From: Mycolicibacterium litorale
GTDB taxonomy: Bacteria > Actinomycetota > Actinomycetes > Mycobacteriales > Mycobacteriaceae
Assembly (NCBI RefSeq): GCF_010731695.1
Contig: NZ_AP022586.1
Span: forward strand, 3,224,001 to 3,288,000
Length of the DNA: 64,000 bases
Direction of reading: 5' to 3'
Part shown: piece after piece, positions 28,863 through 37,943 of the stretch
Layout: each line of letters begins with the position of its first letter
How positions within the stretch are numbered: the stretch's first letter is position 1
Notes under the pieces: model-generated
The model's database searches: none
The model's input: only the letters and a program-made list of their open reading frames with translations
What the model was told of the DNA's origin: nothing
Position numbers and translations under genes: made by a program

Positions 28863-29231
28863 CTACAACACCTCCGGGGCGAGCGAGACGATCTTCATGA
28901 AGCGCTTCTCACGCAGCTCGCGGCCGACCGGACCGAAGATGCGGGTGCCGCGCGGGTCGTTGTCGTTCTTGATGATGACGGCGGCGTTCTCGTCGAACTT
29001 GATGTAGCTGCCGTCGGCGCGGCGGCGCTCCTTGACGGTGCGCACCACCACGGCCTTGACGACGTCGCCGCGCTTGACGTTGGCGCCGGGGATGGCTTCC
29101 TTGACGGTGGCCACGATGACATCACCGATGCCGGCGTAGCGTCGCGATGAGCCACCGAGAACGCGGATGCACAAGATCTCCTTGGCGCCCGTGTTGTCGG
29201 CGACCTTCAACCGCGATTCCTGCTGAATCAC
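28863..29231 (-). CDS. rplN: 50S ribosomal protein L14
   Basis: A 122-residue L14, first gene of the spc operon. The start is GTG 29231 (residues [18 protein letters not shown] follow) because AGGAG sits about seven bases upstream and the length equals family members. A longer in-frame reading to 29351 is unsupported. [17 protein letters not shown] and the C-terminal [14 protein letters not shown] are typical. Confidence 0.97.
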   Translation of the reverse strand: MIQQESRLKVADNTGAKEILCIRVLGGSSRRYAGIGDVIVATVKEAIPGANVKRGDVVKAVVVRTVKERRRADGSYIKFDENAAVIIKNDNDPRGTRIFGPVGRELREKRFMKIVSLAPEVL

Positions 29232-29392
29232 TCGATCTCCTGACCTGGTTATGTCTGCACGCCAGATACCGACCTGACGTACGCGGTCCTTGCTGTCACC
29301 GAAGAGCACGCAGGGCTGATCTGCGATGAGCGCTTGCGCGAAGAGCGTCAAGCATCGTCGATCGGCCGAGGTCTGCCCAAGGCAACCGTTTG

Positions 29393-29421
29393 ATTCTAGG
29401 CGAGCACGCGCAATGCACCAA
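29393..29421 (-). promoter_or_regulatory. Predicted housekeeping promoter of the spc operon
   Basis: Minus strand: -35 TTGGTG (29421-29416), 17-base spacer, -10 TAGAAT (29398-29393). Initiation near 29386 would give a leader of about 155 bases before rplN. The region 29232-29432 otherwise contains no gene. Confidence 0.6.
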
Positions 29422-29432
29422 ATCGGCGCTGA

Positions 29433-30815
29433 TCAGCGGATGATCTCCTCGACCACGGCGGCTGCGGTCAGCACCAGCGCGTCGCTGTGGCGGTGTCCGA
29501 CGATCTGCAGACCGACCGGCACGCCGGCCACGGTACCCGCGGGCACCGAGATCGCCGGTTGACCCGTGAGGTTGAAGGGAAAGGTGACCGCCAGCGCGCC
29601 CCAGTGGTCCACGGGCGTTCCCGCGATCTCGGTCGGCATCGGCCCCTCCGCGGGAAACGCGGGCACTTGGGTCGCCGGCAGGAGCAGCAGGGAGAAGCGT
29701 TCGAACGCCTCGGCGACGGTGGCGACCAGGCCGGCCCGCATCGCATGGGCGTCGGCGAGCGCATCGGCGTCCACGGCGGTCGCCGCCTCCAGGTATCCGC
29801 GCAGCGTCGGGTGGATGTCGGATCCCGCCGGGACGTCGCGCAGCTGGGAGTAGACGTCGGGCGCCGACAGCGTTCGGTACGCGGCGCCGCACCGCGGGTC
29901 GACGGTCAATCGTGCGGGCACCGCCTCGGCGCCGGTGGCCGCCAGGAATTTCTCCGCGGCGGTCCGCACCACCTCGGCGACCGCCGGATCGCACGGCGCG
30001 TTGCCCAGGTTCTCGGCGAAGGCGACGCGCAGTCGGCCCGGATCGGCGCCCAACCTGTCCTCGAAGCGCGGCGGGGCCGGCAGTGAGGCTCGATCGAACG
30101 GGTCCGTTCCGCATACGCAGTCGAGGAACCGGGCGGTGTCGCGGACCGTCCGGGTCAGTGCGCCGTAGTGGTCGTTGTCGGCGGCGCCGGCGTGCCGCGG
30201 TCCGCGGGGCACCAATCCGTATGTGGGTTTGAAACCCACCAGACCGCAGTAGGACGCGGGGATGCGCAGTGAGCCCGCGCCGTCGGTCCCCGTGGCGATG
30301 GGCACCATGCCCGCGGCCACGGCGGCCGCCGACCCGCCGCTGGAACCACCGGGGGTCAGCGCCGGGTTCCAGGGGTTGCGCGTGACCCCGTGCAGCGTGG
30401 ACGCAGTGAACGAGGCGCGACCGAATTCCGGTGAGGCGGTCACCCCGATGGGGACGGCCCCGGCGCGGACGGCTCGGGTCACCAGCGTGCACGTGTGATC
30501 GGCGGTGCGGCCCGCGTAGAGCGTGCTGCCCATGGCGAACGGCCAGCCTGCCACCGGGTGAAGTTCCTTGACGCCCAACGGGACTCCGGCCATCGGCCCG
30601 GGATCGCCGCCGTCGGCGACGAGCCGGTCGACCGCGCTCGCCCGAGCGAGGGCACCCTCGGCGTCGACGTGGACGAAGGCGCCGAGCATGCGATCGCAGC
30701 GCTCGATCCGGTCGAGCGCTTCGGTGACCATACCGACCGCGGTCAGCTCACCGGACCGCACGAGCGCGGCCGTCTCGACGACCGTGCGACCTTGCGTCGC
30801 CAGGACCTCGGTCAC
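29433..30815 (-). CDS. Amidase (amidase-signature family)
   Basis: A 460-residue amidase-signature hydrolase of carboxamides, probably cytosolic. The catalytic triad is visible: K83 (GVPLGVKEL), cis-Ser S158 in TPGGSSGGSAAA, and nucleophile S182 in GTDGAGSLRIPASYCG, with the family spacing of 24 between the two serines. The GTG start at 30815 overlaps the stop of the upstream permease gene (GTGA), so import and amide hydrolysis are coupled. The substrate is unknown; the context suggests it releases ammonia or an amine within the nitrogen-compound island. Confidence 0.88.
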   Translation of the reverse strand: MTEVLATQGRTVVETAALVRSGELTAVGMVTEALDRIERCDRMLGAFVHVDAEGALARASAVDRLVADGGDPGPMAGVPLGVKELHPVAGWPFAMGSTLYAGRTADHTCTLVTRAVRAGAVPIGVTASPEFGRASFTASTLHGVTRNPWNPALTPGGSSGGSAAAVAAGMVPIATGTDGAGSLRIPASYCGLVGFKPTYGLVPRGPRHAGAADNDHYGALTRTVRDTARFLDCVCGTDPFDRASLPAPPRFEDRLGADPGRLRVAFAENLGNAPCDPAVAEVVRTAAEKFLAATGAEAVPARLTVDPRCGAAYRTLSAPDVYSQLRDVPAGSDIHPTLRGYLEAATAVDADALADAHAMRAGLVATVAEAFERFSLLLLPATQVPAFPAEGPMPTEIAGTPVDHWGALAVTFPFNLTGQPAISVPAGTVAGVPVGLQIVGHRHSDALVLTAAAVVEEIIR

Positions 30816-32293
30816 AGCAGCACCACCGTCGCGATACCGGTGGCCACCACCAGTCCGGTGACCACCGGAATGAACAGGCGGCGCGCCAGATCCACGACCG
30901 GCACCCCGGTCAGGCCGGCGACCACGATCAGCGACGACCAGATCACCAGCGTGCCGCCGCCGGTCCAACTGGCTCCGTTCTGCGCGATCGCCGCCAGGGT
31001 GGCGACCTGGTCGGCGCCGTCTCCCAGCGAGGCCGCCAGCGATCCGGTGAACGGCAGACCCGGCCAGCCGTTGCCGTCCAGGCCGAGCAGCATTCCGACG
31101 ATCAACATCGCGAACGCGGCGAACACCGGCGTATGCGGGATGTGGCCCTGCACGGCGGCGACGGCATCGAACAGGAACGCGGGCGCGTCGGCGTCGTCGG
31201 GCAGGCCGAGGATGCCCGCGGAGTAGTCGCCCAGCCCGATGTAGACGAAACCGGCCACCGGGATCACCATTCCCATGGTGCGGAAGGAGAACGCGATGCC
31301 CTCGGTGAAGTGGTTGCCCACGTCCTCGAGCCACCCTCTCCGGTTGGCGATCACCGAGATCGCGACCAGTGCGAGGGCAGCCGTCCCGCCCACCAGTGGC
31401 GCGCCCAGCCCTTCGTCGACATCGGGTACGAGCGTGGTGAACCGGCCGAGCAGCATGAACGCGAGCAGGCCGGCGAACAGCACGGGGATCGCGATCGCGA
31501 CCAGCAGGGCTTTCGACTTCGGCTGCGGCACAGTATTTTCGGTCACTGGCGGGCTCAGCGTCGCCACGGCGGCTTCGGACACCTCCCCCGCCGGGGCGGG
31601 CGACCCGAAAGGCCGACGGGGGCCGGTGGCGGCGGCGCCCACCTCCGCGGCCGCATTCGGGTCGGTCGTCTTGGTGCGCACGTCGCGGAAGTAGGCGATC
31701 GCCAGCGCCACCGCGCCTGCGATCAACGCGATGAGCGTCGCCCGGTCGGCGATCATCCGCGCTGGCACATCGGCGCCTTCGGCGGAGAGCGCCGGAGCCA
31801 CGCCCATGATGTAGTCCGAACTGAGGGCCATCCCCTGACCGGCGATGGCGATCGCCAGCGCGGCGCCCAACACCGGCAGACCGGCCCGCACCGCGGCGGG
31901 AAGCAGGATCGCGGCGATCAGGGGTAGCACCGGCGTCGGCCAAAAGGCCAGCGACAACAGGAAAGTGACCACCGCGAGCACCAGGTAGGAGATATGGCCG
32001 TTGCGGAACAGGCCGCTCAACGGACGGATCATGACGGCGTCGGCGCCGAGTCCGCGCATGGCTCCGAGCATCGCGGTGACCAGCGCGATGATGATGAAGA
32101 TCGGGAGAAGCTCACGGGTTCCGCTGATGGCGGCGTTGAAGACCGCGCCGAGACCGGTGGTGACACTCCCCTGGTACACCAGACCGGTGACAAAGGTGGC
32201 GATGATGGCCGGCGCGATGACGTTCTTCTTGGCCACCACGGTGCCGATCAGAATGACCAGGCCGAGCAGGTAGACCCAATGAGCTGCGGACAA
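30812..32293 (-). CDS. Multi-spanning permease, copy 1 (ion-transporter type)
   Basis: A 493-residue membrane protein with about a dozen hydrophobic helices and a hydrophilic central loop (about residues 205-260). It is clearly paralogous to the permease at 42924-44504: shared AAHW(V/I)YL, FNA, IALVTAMLGA, FWPTPVLPL / FWPTPAVPL, IAGQGMALSSDYI and SWTGGGTLV / IWSGGGTLV. The start is TTG 32293: an in-frame TGA lies nine bases upstream and the first residues (SAAHW) align with the paralogue. I cannot assign a substrate. It is cotranscribed with the amidase. Confidence 0.8.
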   Translation of the reverse strand: MSAAHWVYLLGLVILIGTVVAKKNVIAPAIIATFVTGLVYQGSVTTGLGAVFNAAISGTRELLPIFIIIALVTAMLGAMRGLGADAVMIRPLSGLFRNGHISYLVLAVVTFLLSLAFWPTPVLPLIAAILLPAAVRAGLPVLGAALAIAIAGQGMALSSDYIMGVAPALSAEGADVPARMIADRATLIALIAGAVALAIAYFRDVRTKTTDPNAAAEVGAAATGPRRPFGSPAPAGEVSEAAVATLSPPVTENTVPQPKSKALLVAIAIPVLFAGLLAFMLLGRFTTLVPDVDEGLGAPLVGGTAALALVAISVIANRRGWLEDVGNHFTEGIAFSFRTMGMVIPVAGFVYIGLGDYSAGILGLPDDADAPAFLFDAVAAVQGHIPHTPVFAAFAMLIVGMLLGLDGNGWPGLPFTGSLAASLGDGADQVATLAAIAQNGASWTGGGTLVIWSSLIVVAGLTGVPVVDLARRLFIPVVTGLVVATGIATVVLL

Positions 32294-32345
32294 AGGGGTT
32301 CACATCCAATCGGACTAGGGCTGTCGCTTATCTGTAGCCCATGTA

Positions 32346-32373
32346 ACCCTATGGCAGTCAGGAGTTTTCGCAA
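32346..32373 (-). promoter_or_regulatory. Candidate promoter of the permease-amidase operon
   Basis: Minus strand: -35 TTGCGA (32373-32368), 16-base spacer, -10 TAGGGT (32351-32346), about 50 bases before the TTG start of the permease. The -10 is a weak match. The 179-base gap after ridA makes an independent promoter plausible. Confidence 0.4.
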
Positions 32374-32472
32374 TTCGAACCGATTGCTCCGACATCGGTC
32401 ACCTCAACCTGCACACCATCCGGAGATGCGGTTCGTGCACTGTGTCTGTTGCCTTTTCGACGTGTCACACGC

Positions 32473-32901
32473 TCACCGCACAGCGGCGATGAGATCGACC
32501 TCGAGCGGCGCACCCGACGGCAGCGACTGCACACCGATCGCGGCCCGCGCCGGGAGCCCGCAATCGCCCAGCGCTGCACGCAGGGCTGCCGAGGCGCCGT
32601 CGGCAACGGCCGAGAGCTCGTGAAAGGTTGCCGCGCAGGCGATGTACACCGTCATCCGCAGGCAGCGGATGGCTGCCGCACCCGGCGCTACCGACCGCAC
32701 CGCCGCCAGCGCGTTCTCCGCGGCGATCCCCGCCGCGGTGTAGGCCTCCTGTGCCGACACCGACGCACCGACGACGCCGCGCAGCACCAGTTCGCCGCCG
32801 CGACGCGGGGTCATCCCCGCGGTGTAGACGATGCCCTCGTGCAGGACCGCAGGCCGGTACTCGCCCTGCGGGACGGGTTCTGCGACAGGGTCAGTCGACA
32901 C
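32473..32901 (-). CDS. RidA/YjgF-family protein (enamine/imine deaminase)
   Basis: A 142-residue RidA-type protein. The family hydrolyses reactive enamines or imines to ketones or aldehydes plus ammonia. The catalytic Arg is in LPARAAIGVQSLP, with the supporting Glu in LEVDLIA. It is the last gene of the seven-gene minus-strand operon; its GTG start (32901) overlaps the end of the gamma-glutamyltransferase-type gene by 11 bases. In this context it would deaminate an imine made by the oxidase, an inference from family chemistry. Confidence 0.85.
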   Translation of the reverse strand: MSTDPVAEPVPQGEYRPAVLHEGIVYTAGMTPRRGGELVLRGVVGASVSAQEAYTAAGIAAENALAAVRSVAPGAAAIRCLRMTVYIACAATFHELSAVADGASAALRAALGDCGLPARAAIGVQSLPSGAPLEVDLIAAVR

Positions 32902-34489
32902 CGATCGCCACCCCCTCCTGACGGGGATCGGCCGCGCCGCTCAGCACGCCACGGCTGTCGCGACGGATCACCTGTGCGCTGCCGCCGGCGCCGAACTCCG
33001 GCTGGACGACGACGCGATGCCCCATCTCCTGCAGCCGCGCTCGGGTCGCGTCGGGGATCGTCGCCTCGACGCGCAGCTCGTCGGGTTGGCCGATGACGTC
33101 GGCATCGGATCCGGGGAACACGGTGAACCGCGGCGCCGACACCGACTCGGCCGGGTCGAGCCCGTGGTCGAACAGATGCGAGATGAGCTGCATGTTCCAC
33201 TGCACCTGGCCGTCGCCTCCGGGAATGCTGCCCAGGGCGAGCAGTTCGCCGCCGGCTCCGGTGGCGATCCAGGCGTTGAGGGTGTGTAACGGCTTGCGGC
33301 GCGGGGCGACCTCGTTGGGATGCCCCGGCACGAGGTACGCACCGCGCCCGAGCCGGTTGTTGAGCACCACCCCGGTGCCCGGCACCACGACCTTCGCCCC
33401 GAACGTGAAGCCGAGCGAATGGATGAAGCTGACCGCGCGGCCGTCGGCGTCGACGGCGACGGTGCAGGTGGTGTCACCGTCGCGCACGGCGAACGACAGC
33501 CGCTCCTCGGCGCGGGCCGTCAAGGCCCTGCGTTGTTGTTCGATCCTGTTGTGCTCGAGCACATTCCGCGCACCGGACCCATCGCTTGCGCAGAGCGCGA
33601 AGCGGTCCTGGAATGCCAGCCGGGCAGCCCGCGCCATCCGGTCGATCGCCTCGGCACTCAGCCACGACTCCGCGCCGACCGCACCCTCGCACAGCGCGGC
33701 CTGGTGCAGCACCATCCAGCCTGGGGTCGGCAACGGTGTCTGGTGGACGATGGTGCCGGCGTAGCCGCCGGTGATCGCGGGCTCGGGTGTGGCGACGGCC
33801 GCGGCAGCCCATTCGTCGCCGCTGAACGGCGCGCCCGCCGCACGCAGCATCGCCACGGCACGTTCTGCGAATTCGCCGGTGTAGAAGTCGGCCGGGTCGT
33901 CGGCCAGCCGCCGGATGGTGCGCGCCAGCGCGGGCTGAGGCAGCCTCTCGCCGACGTGCGGCGGGCGGCCACCGGGGGTGTACACCGCGGCCAGCTCGGC
34001 GTCGGCGCGGACGGCATCGAACGCTTCGCGTACGTCGGCCGCGGTCTTGGCCGAACACGGCAGGCCGCGTTCGGCGGTGCGCGCGGCGGGTTCCCACAAT
34101 TCGGGCAGCGGTCGCGTCGCCCCGCCGGCGTGCAGGGCGGCCAGCGCCGCGGGTGCGCCGGGGACCGTGACCCCCAGTGCCCCGTTCAGGGGGATCGTCG
34201 AAAGGCCACGGTCACGGTAGAACTCGGCAGTGCCACCGTCGGGGCCGAAACCGGATCCGCCGACGGTCCAGACGCGGCCGTCGGGCTCGTAGACGATGGC
34301 GAACGCGTCACCGCCGATGCCGCACTGTCCGGGCAACGTCAGCCAGGTGACCGCCGCCATCGCCAGGGTCGCGTCGATGGCGTTACCGCCGTCGGCGAGC
34401 ACCCGGGCTCCGGCGAAGCTCGCGGCGGGGTGACTGGAGCTGACCATCGCACCCGCCGACAGCGCGGGCGGCCGCGGCGGGGCGGTCAC
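32891..34489 (-). CDS. Gamma-glutamyltransferase-family Ntn hydrolase
   Basis: A 532-residue member of the GGT family, which self-cleaves to expose an N-terminal Thr nucleophile. The predicted cleavage and nucleophile is T340 in DGDTTCTVAVD; the E. coli equivalent reads TTHYSVVD, so His is replaced by Cys at the third position. HSLGFTFGAKVVVPGTGVVLNN and GSIPGGDGQVQWNMQ follow the family pattern, although the Ser-Ser substrate motif of true GGTs is not obvious. No signal peptide is visible, so it is probably cytosolic. The GTG start overlaps the upstream Rieske gene stop by one base (TAGTG). It could act as amidohydrolase or gamma-glutamyl transferase. Confidence 0.85.
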   Translation of the reverse strand: MTAPPRPPALSAGAMVSSSHPAASFAGARVLADGGNAIDATLAMAAVTWLTLPGQCGIGGDAFAIVYEPDGRVWTVGGSGFGPDGGTAEFYRDRGLSTIPLNGALGVTVPGAPAALAALHAGGATRPLPELWEPAARTAERGLPCSAKTAADVREAFDAVRADAELAAVYTPGGRPPHVGERLPQPALARTIRRLADDPADFYTGEFAERAVAMLRAAGAPFSGDEWAAAAVATPEPAITGGYAGTIVHQTPLPTPGWMVLHQAALCEGAVGAESWLSAEAIDRMARAARLAFQDRFALCASDGSGARNVLEHNRIEQQRRALTARAEERLSFAVRDGDTTCTVAVDADGRAVSFIHSLGFTFGAKVVVPGTGVVLNNRLGRGAYLVPGHPNEVAPRRKPLHTLNAWIATGAGGELLALGSIPGGDGQVQWNMQLISHLFDHGLDPAESVSAPRFTVFPGSDADVIGQPDELRVEATIPDATRARLQEMGHRVVVQPEFGAGGSAQVIRRDSRGVLSGAADPRQEGVAIGVD

Positions 34490-34845
34490 TACGCGCCCCG
34501 GCGGGCCCGGCGCCGCGGCCCCTCGGGGACGTCGTCGGCGGTGACGCCCACGAAGATCTCGCCGTCGCGCTCCTGCACCGGATAGGTCTTGATGGGTTCG
34601 GTGGCCGGCGGGCAGATCGGCTCACCGGTCTCGAGGTCGAACGCGCTGCCGTGGCAGGAGCAGCCGATGCCGTCGTCGACGAGCTTGCCCGACGACAGCA
34701 GGCAGTCCAGGTGCGTGCAGTAGTTCGACGTCGCGTAGGCCTTGCCGTTCAGGCGGGCCACCGCGAATTCGTGGTCGTCGGCGAAGAACCGCCGCACGAT
34801 CCCCTCCGGCACCTGGCCGGACCGGGCGACTCGCTTGAATTCCAT
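34489..34845 (-). CDS. Rieske [2Fe-2S] protein, second of the operon
   Basis: A 118-residue Rieske-type electron carrier. The cluster ligands are C-x-H (CTHLDC) and C-x2-H (CSCHGS). It has LDCLLSSGKL between the two motifs and a basic Arg-rich tail (GPRRRARRGA). It lies between the aldehyde dehydrogenase and the GGT-type gene. Because another Rieske ferredoxin with its reductase is in the same operon, it may serve a different redox partner. Confidence 0.88.
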   Translation of the reverse strand: MEFKRVARSGQVPEGIVRRFFADDHEFAVARLNGKAYATSNYCTHLDCLLSSGKLVDDGIGCSCHGSAFDLETGEPICPPATEPIKTYPVQERDGEIFVGVTADDVPEGPRRRARRGA

Positions 34846-34873
34846 TTCTGCTCCGTAGTTTCCGGCCGCGTCG

Positions 34874-36313
34874 CTAGATCGCGGGGTTGAGGTAGACGGT
34901 CTTCTCTGCGGTGTAGAACTCCATCAGCGAGGCGCCGGCCTGTTCTTTGAACGTCGTGGTGCTCGACGCCTTGTAGCCGCCGAACGGCGCGTTCATCGCC
35001 ATTCCGGTGGTCGGCTGGTTGATCTTGACCAGGCCGCTGCGGGAGCGGTGCGCGAACGCGGTGGCCGCGGCGAGGTCGGCGGTGACGATCGCGGCGGCCA
35101 GACCGTACTCGGTGTCGTTGGCGAGGTCGATCGCCTCGTCGAGTGACGCTGCCCGCTGGAATCCGATCAGAGGCCCGAACACCTCTTCACGCACGATCCG
35201 CATGCCGGGATGGGTGTCGGTGAACACCGCGGGGCGGACGAAGAACCCGTCGCCCTGGGCGCGAACGCCGCCGCAGCGCAGCGTGGCGCCCTCGTCGAGC
35301 CCGATCCTCACGTACGCGAGGAACTTCTCGAGCTGGGCGGCGCTGGCGAGCGCGCCCATGTCGACGCCGGGTTCGGCTCCAGGTCCCACCCGCAGGGCCT
35401 CCGCGCGCGCCACCACCCGGTCGAGCAGATCGTCGTGGATGCCGTCGAGCGCGATCACCCGGCTGGTTCCGGTGCACGCCTGGCCGCTGAGGCCGAACGC
35501 GCCCTTGACGATCAGTGCCGCGGCCCGGTCGAGGTCGGTGTCACCGGCGACGATGACGGGGTTCTTGCCGCCCATCTCCAGCTGCACCCGCCGCTCCGGA
35601 CCGACCTGCGTGTGGATGCGCCGGCCGACTTCGGTGGACCCGGTGAACGTGACCGCGGCGACGCGAGGGTCGGCGGTCACCGCGGCGCCGGCGACTCCGT
35701 CGCCCTGCACGAGCGCGATCGCGCTGGGTGGCAGCCCACCGTCCAGCAGCGCCTCGACCAGGCGCTGGCCCATCAGCGGGGTGAGCTCCGACGGTTTGAA
35801 CAGCACGGGGTCGCCCGCGGCCAGCGCCGGCCCGATCTTGCGCGACGGGATGTTGAGCGGGAAGTTCCACGGTGTGATGGCGCCGACGATGCCGATCGGC
35901 TCACGGAGGGTGAAGACCAGATTGGGCCCGGCCGCGGCCAGTGTCTCGCCCGCGATGCGGGTGGCGGCGCCCGAGTAGAACCGCAGGTTCATCGGCGTCC
36001 GACTGACCTCGGTGGCGGCCTCCGCGGCGGTCTTGCCTTCCTCGCGCACGAGCTCGTCGATCAGCTGGGCCGACCGCGACTCCAGTTGTGCGGCAGCGGA
36101 CTCCAGGATGGCCGCGCGCCGCTCCGGCGACACCGCGGCCCATTCCGGCGCCGCCTTGTCGAGCGCGTCGACGGCCGCGCGTACGTCCTCGGGACCCGAT
36201 GCCGGGAAGGTGCCGACGAGATCCTCCGGGTCGGCGGGGTTGCGGCGCTCGAACGTGGCGCCCGACGCCGCGGGCACCCACGCGCCGTCGATGAAGTTCG
36301 CTCCCTCGACCAT
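34874..36313 (-). CDS. NAD(P)-dependent aldehyde dehydrogenase
   Basis: A 479-residue aldehyde dehydrogenase. Catalytic C280 lies in GLSGQACTGTSR and the general base E246 in QLEMGGKNPV. ITPWNFPLNIP and the VTFTGSTEVG glycine loop bind the dinucleotide. The ATG at 36313 overlaps the FAD reductase stop by one base (TGATG), so they are translationally coupled. It would oxidise an aldehyde generated in this pathway; substrate unknown. Sequence style is like semialdehyde dehydrogenases acting on small polar aldehydes. Confidence 0.9.
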   Translation of the reverse strand: MVEGANFIDGAWVPAASGATFERRNPADPEDLVGTFPASGPEDVRAAVDALDKAAPEWAAVSPERRAAILESAAAQLESRSAQLIDELVREEGKTAAEAATEVSRTPMNLRFYSGAATRIAGETLAAAGPNLVFTLREPIGIVGAITPWNFPLNIPSRKIGPALAAGDPVLFKPSELTPLMGQRLVEALLDGGLPPSAIALVQGDGVAGAAVTADPRVAAVTFTGSTEVGRRIHTQVGPERRVQLEMGGKNPVIVAGDTDLDRAAALIVKGAFGLSGQACTGTSRVIALDGIHDDLLDRVVARAEALRVGPGAEPGVDMGALASAAQLEKFLAYVRIGLDEGATLRCGGVRAQGDGFFVRPAVFTDTHPGMRIVREEVFGPLIGFQRAASLDEAIDLANDTEYGLAAAIVTADLAAATAFAHRSRSGLVKINQPTTGMAMNAPFGGYKASSTTTFKEQAGASLMEFYTAEKTVYLNPAI

Positions 36314-37542
36314 CAGTGCACCGCCTCTTCGCTGTCGACGACGTGATCCCACAGATCGGTGTCCTCGTCGGCCAGGACGTCGGCATCGACGGTGCGGCCG
36401 AGCAGTTCGCGTGCGACCATCACGTCCTCGCCCCGCTCAGCGGCGAACGCCCCGCAGATCGCGCCGCCGTCGAGGAAGAACGCGGTGAAGTCGAGCGCGT
36501 CGAGATCGCCGCGGATCACCAAGTGCGGCGATGCCGCACCGAGGAATTGGAAGTTTCGATCGTACTGGTCCGACCAGCACCAGTTCGCCTCGTCGGACAC
36601 CGCGTCGCGGCCCAACATGGCGTTGGCCACCGCGATGCCCTGCTTGTTGGCGTTGTCGAAGTGCTCGACACGCACGTGCCGGCCGGCGCGTGGCGAGTAC
36701 CGGCGCGCGACATCGCCTGCGGCATAGACGTTGCCGACCGGTGTTCGGCCCTGGGCGTCTACGACGACGCCGCCGTCGACCGGCAGTCCGGAGGCGGCCG
36801 CCACGTCGTCGTTGGGCAGCAGGCCGATACCCACGACGGCGAGGTCACCGTTGACCACCGCTCCGCTCGCCAACTCCACGACCACCCCGGTGTCGGTGGT
36901 GCGCAACGAAGCCACCGCCACACCGGTGCGGACGTCCACACCGTTGTCGCGGTGCAGCAGGGTGAACAACTCACCGAGGCGGGCACCGATCAGCGCGGTC
37001 AGCGGCTGTGCCGCACCCTCCACGATGGTCACCTCGACGCCCAACCGACGGGCGGTGGCCGCGATCTCGAGGCCGATGAAGCCGGCGCCGATCAGGATCA
37101 GTCGCCGGCCCGGCCGCAGCGCCGTCTGCAGCCGGCGGGCGTCGTCGAGGTGGCGCAGGTAGTGCACCAGGTCCGGACGCGGCCCCGCGGTGGCCATCCG
37201 ACGCGGGCGGCCACCCGTGGCCAGCAGCACCGCGTCGGCGGCCAGCGTGGTTCCGTCGGCGAATTGCACTGCGCGCGTCGCGGTGTCGATGCGCGTCACA
37301 TCGACGCCGGACATGATCTCCACGTCGTTGCGGGCCAGCCAGTCCGCGGGCAGGAGCTGAAGCGACTCGGCGGTGTCGTGGCCGGCGAGGAACTCCTTGG
37401 ACAGCGGCGGACGCTGGTATGGCGCATGCGATTCGTCACCGATCAGCACGATGCGCCCGTCGAACCCGCGCCGGCGCAGCGTACGGGCCGCCACCGCGGC
37501 GGTCTGCCCGGCGCCCACCGTCACGAACGTGCGGCGGGTCAT
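36313..37542 (-). CDS. FAD-dependent NAD(P)H:ferredoxin reductase
   Basis: A 409-residue pyridine nucleotide-disulfide oxidoreductase-type ferredoxin reductase. The first dinucleotide fold is VTVGAGQTAAVAARTLRRRG (FAD), with SHAPYQRPPLSKEFL. The second is LILIGAGFIGLEIAATARRLG (NAD(P)H). NVYAAGDVARR binds FAD, and the segment containing CWSDQYDRNFQFLG is typical of rhodocoxin/putidaredoxin-type reductases. Its ATG overlaps the stop of the Rieske ferredoxin gene (ATGA). It should pass electrons from NAD(P)H to that ferredoxin. Confidence 0.92.
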   Translation of the reverse strand: MTRRTFVTVGAGQTAAVAARTLRRRGFDGRIVLIGDESHAPYQRPPLSKEFLAGHDTAESLQLLPADWLARNDVEIMSGVDVTRIDTATRAVQFADGTTLAADAVLLATGGRPRRMATAGPRPDLVHYLRHLDDARRLQTALRPGRRLILIGAGFIGLEIAATARRLGVEVTIVEGAAQPLTALIGARLGELFTLLHRDNGVDVRTGVAVASLRTTDTGVVVELASGAVVNGDLAVVGIGLLPNDDVAAASGLPVDGGVVVDAQGRTPVGNVYAAGDVARRYSPRAGRHVRVEHFDNANKQGIAVANAMLGRDAVSDEANWCWSDQYDRNFQFLGAASPHLVIRGDLDALDFTAFFLDGGAICGAFAAERGEDVMVARELLGRTVDADVLADEDTDLWDHVVDSEEAVH

Positions 37543-37877
37543 GACTGGGCCTCGGTGGTCGCCGGAAGGCGGGCCGGGTCGACGTAGACGGTGTCGCCTT
37601 CAACCCGAACGGGATAGGTGGGCTGGCACATGTCCTGCGATTCCTCGTATCCGGTGTCCAGGTCGAACTGCCATTGATGACCGGGGCAGATCACCTTGCC
37701 GTGCAGCAGCACGCCCTTGGCGAGCGAACGCTGTTGATGCACACACTCATCGGCCATCGCGTACACCCGCTCACCGGCCGAGAACAGGGCGATGGCCACC
37801 CCGCCCACCTCGACCCGCAGTTTGCGGCGCCGGGCGAGGTCCTTGGTGGTGGCCACCGCGATCCACTGCGCGGTCAT
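37539..37877 (-). CDS. Rieske-type [2Fe-2S] ferredoxin
   Basis: A 112-residue Rieske ferredoxin. Ligands: C-x-H in CVHQQRSLAKG and C-x2-H in CPGHQWQFD. It sits directly between the predicted diiron oxidase gene and the ferredoxin reductase gene and is coupled to the latter by a start/stop overlap. This arrangement makes it the likely electron donor to the oxidase, an inference from gene order. It resembles the ferredoxins of ring-hydroxylating dioxygenases, but no dioxygenase alpha subunit is present in the window. Confidence 0.9.
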   Translation of the reverse strand: MTAQWIAVATTKDLARRRKLRVEVGGVAIALFSAGERVYAMADECVHQQRSLAKGVLLHGKVICPGHQWQFDLDTGYEESQDMCQPTYPVRVEGDTVYVDPARLPATTEAQS

Positions 37878-37943
37878 GACGGATCCTTTCGGGTGTGCAC
37901 CGCCGCACCGCGGGCGGGTGGCCCGCGGTACGGCGTGGCGGGT

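Noticed and set aside
30816..31943. Upstream in-frame extension of the amidase to 31943
   Set aside because: The extension lies entirely antisense-free but within the permease gene in another frame and has a low-complexity composition. The GTGA overlap at 30812-30815 and the family N terminus fix the amidase start at 30815.
37539..37877. Ring-hydroxylating dioxygenase system based on the two Rieske proteins
   Set aside because: Both Rieske proteins are short carriers (112 and 118 residues) without the catalytic mononuclear-iron domain, and no alpha or beta subunit is present in the window.
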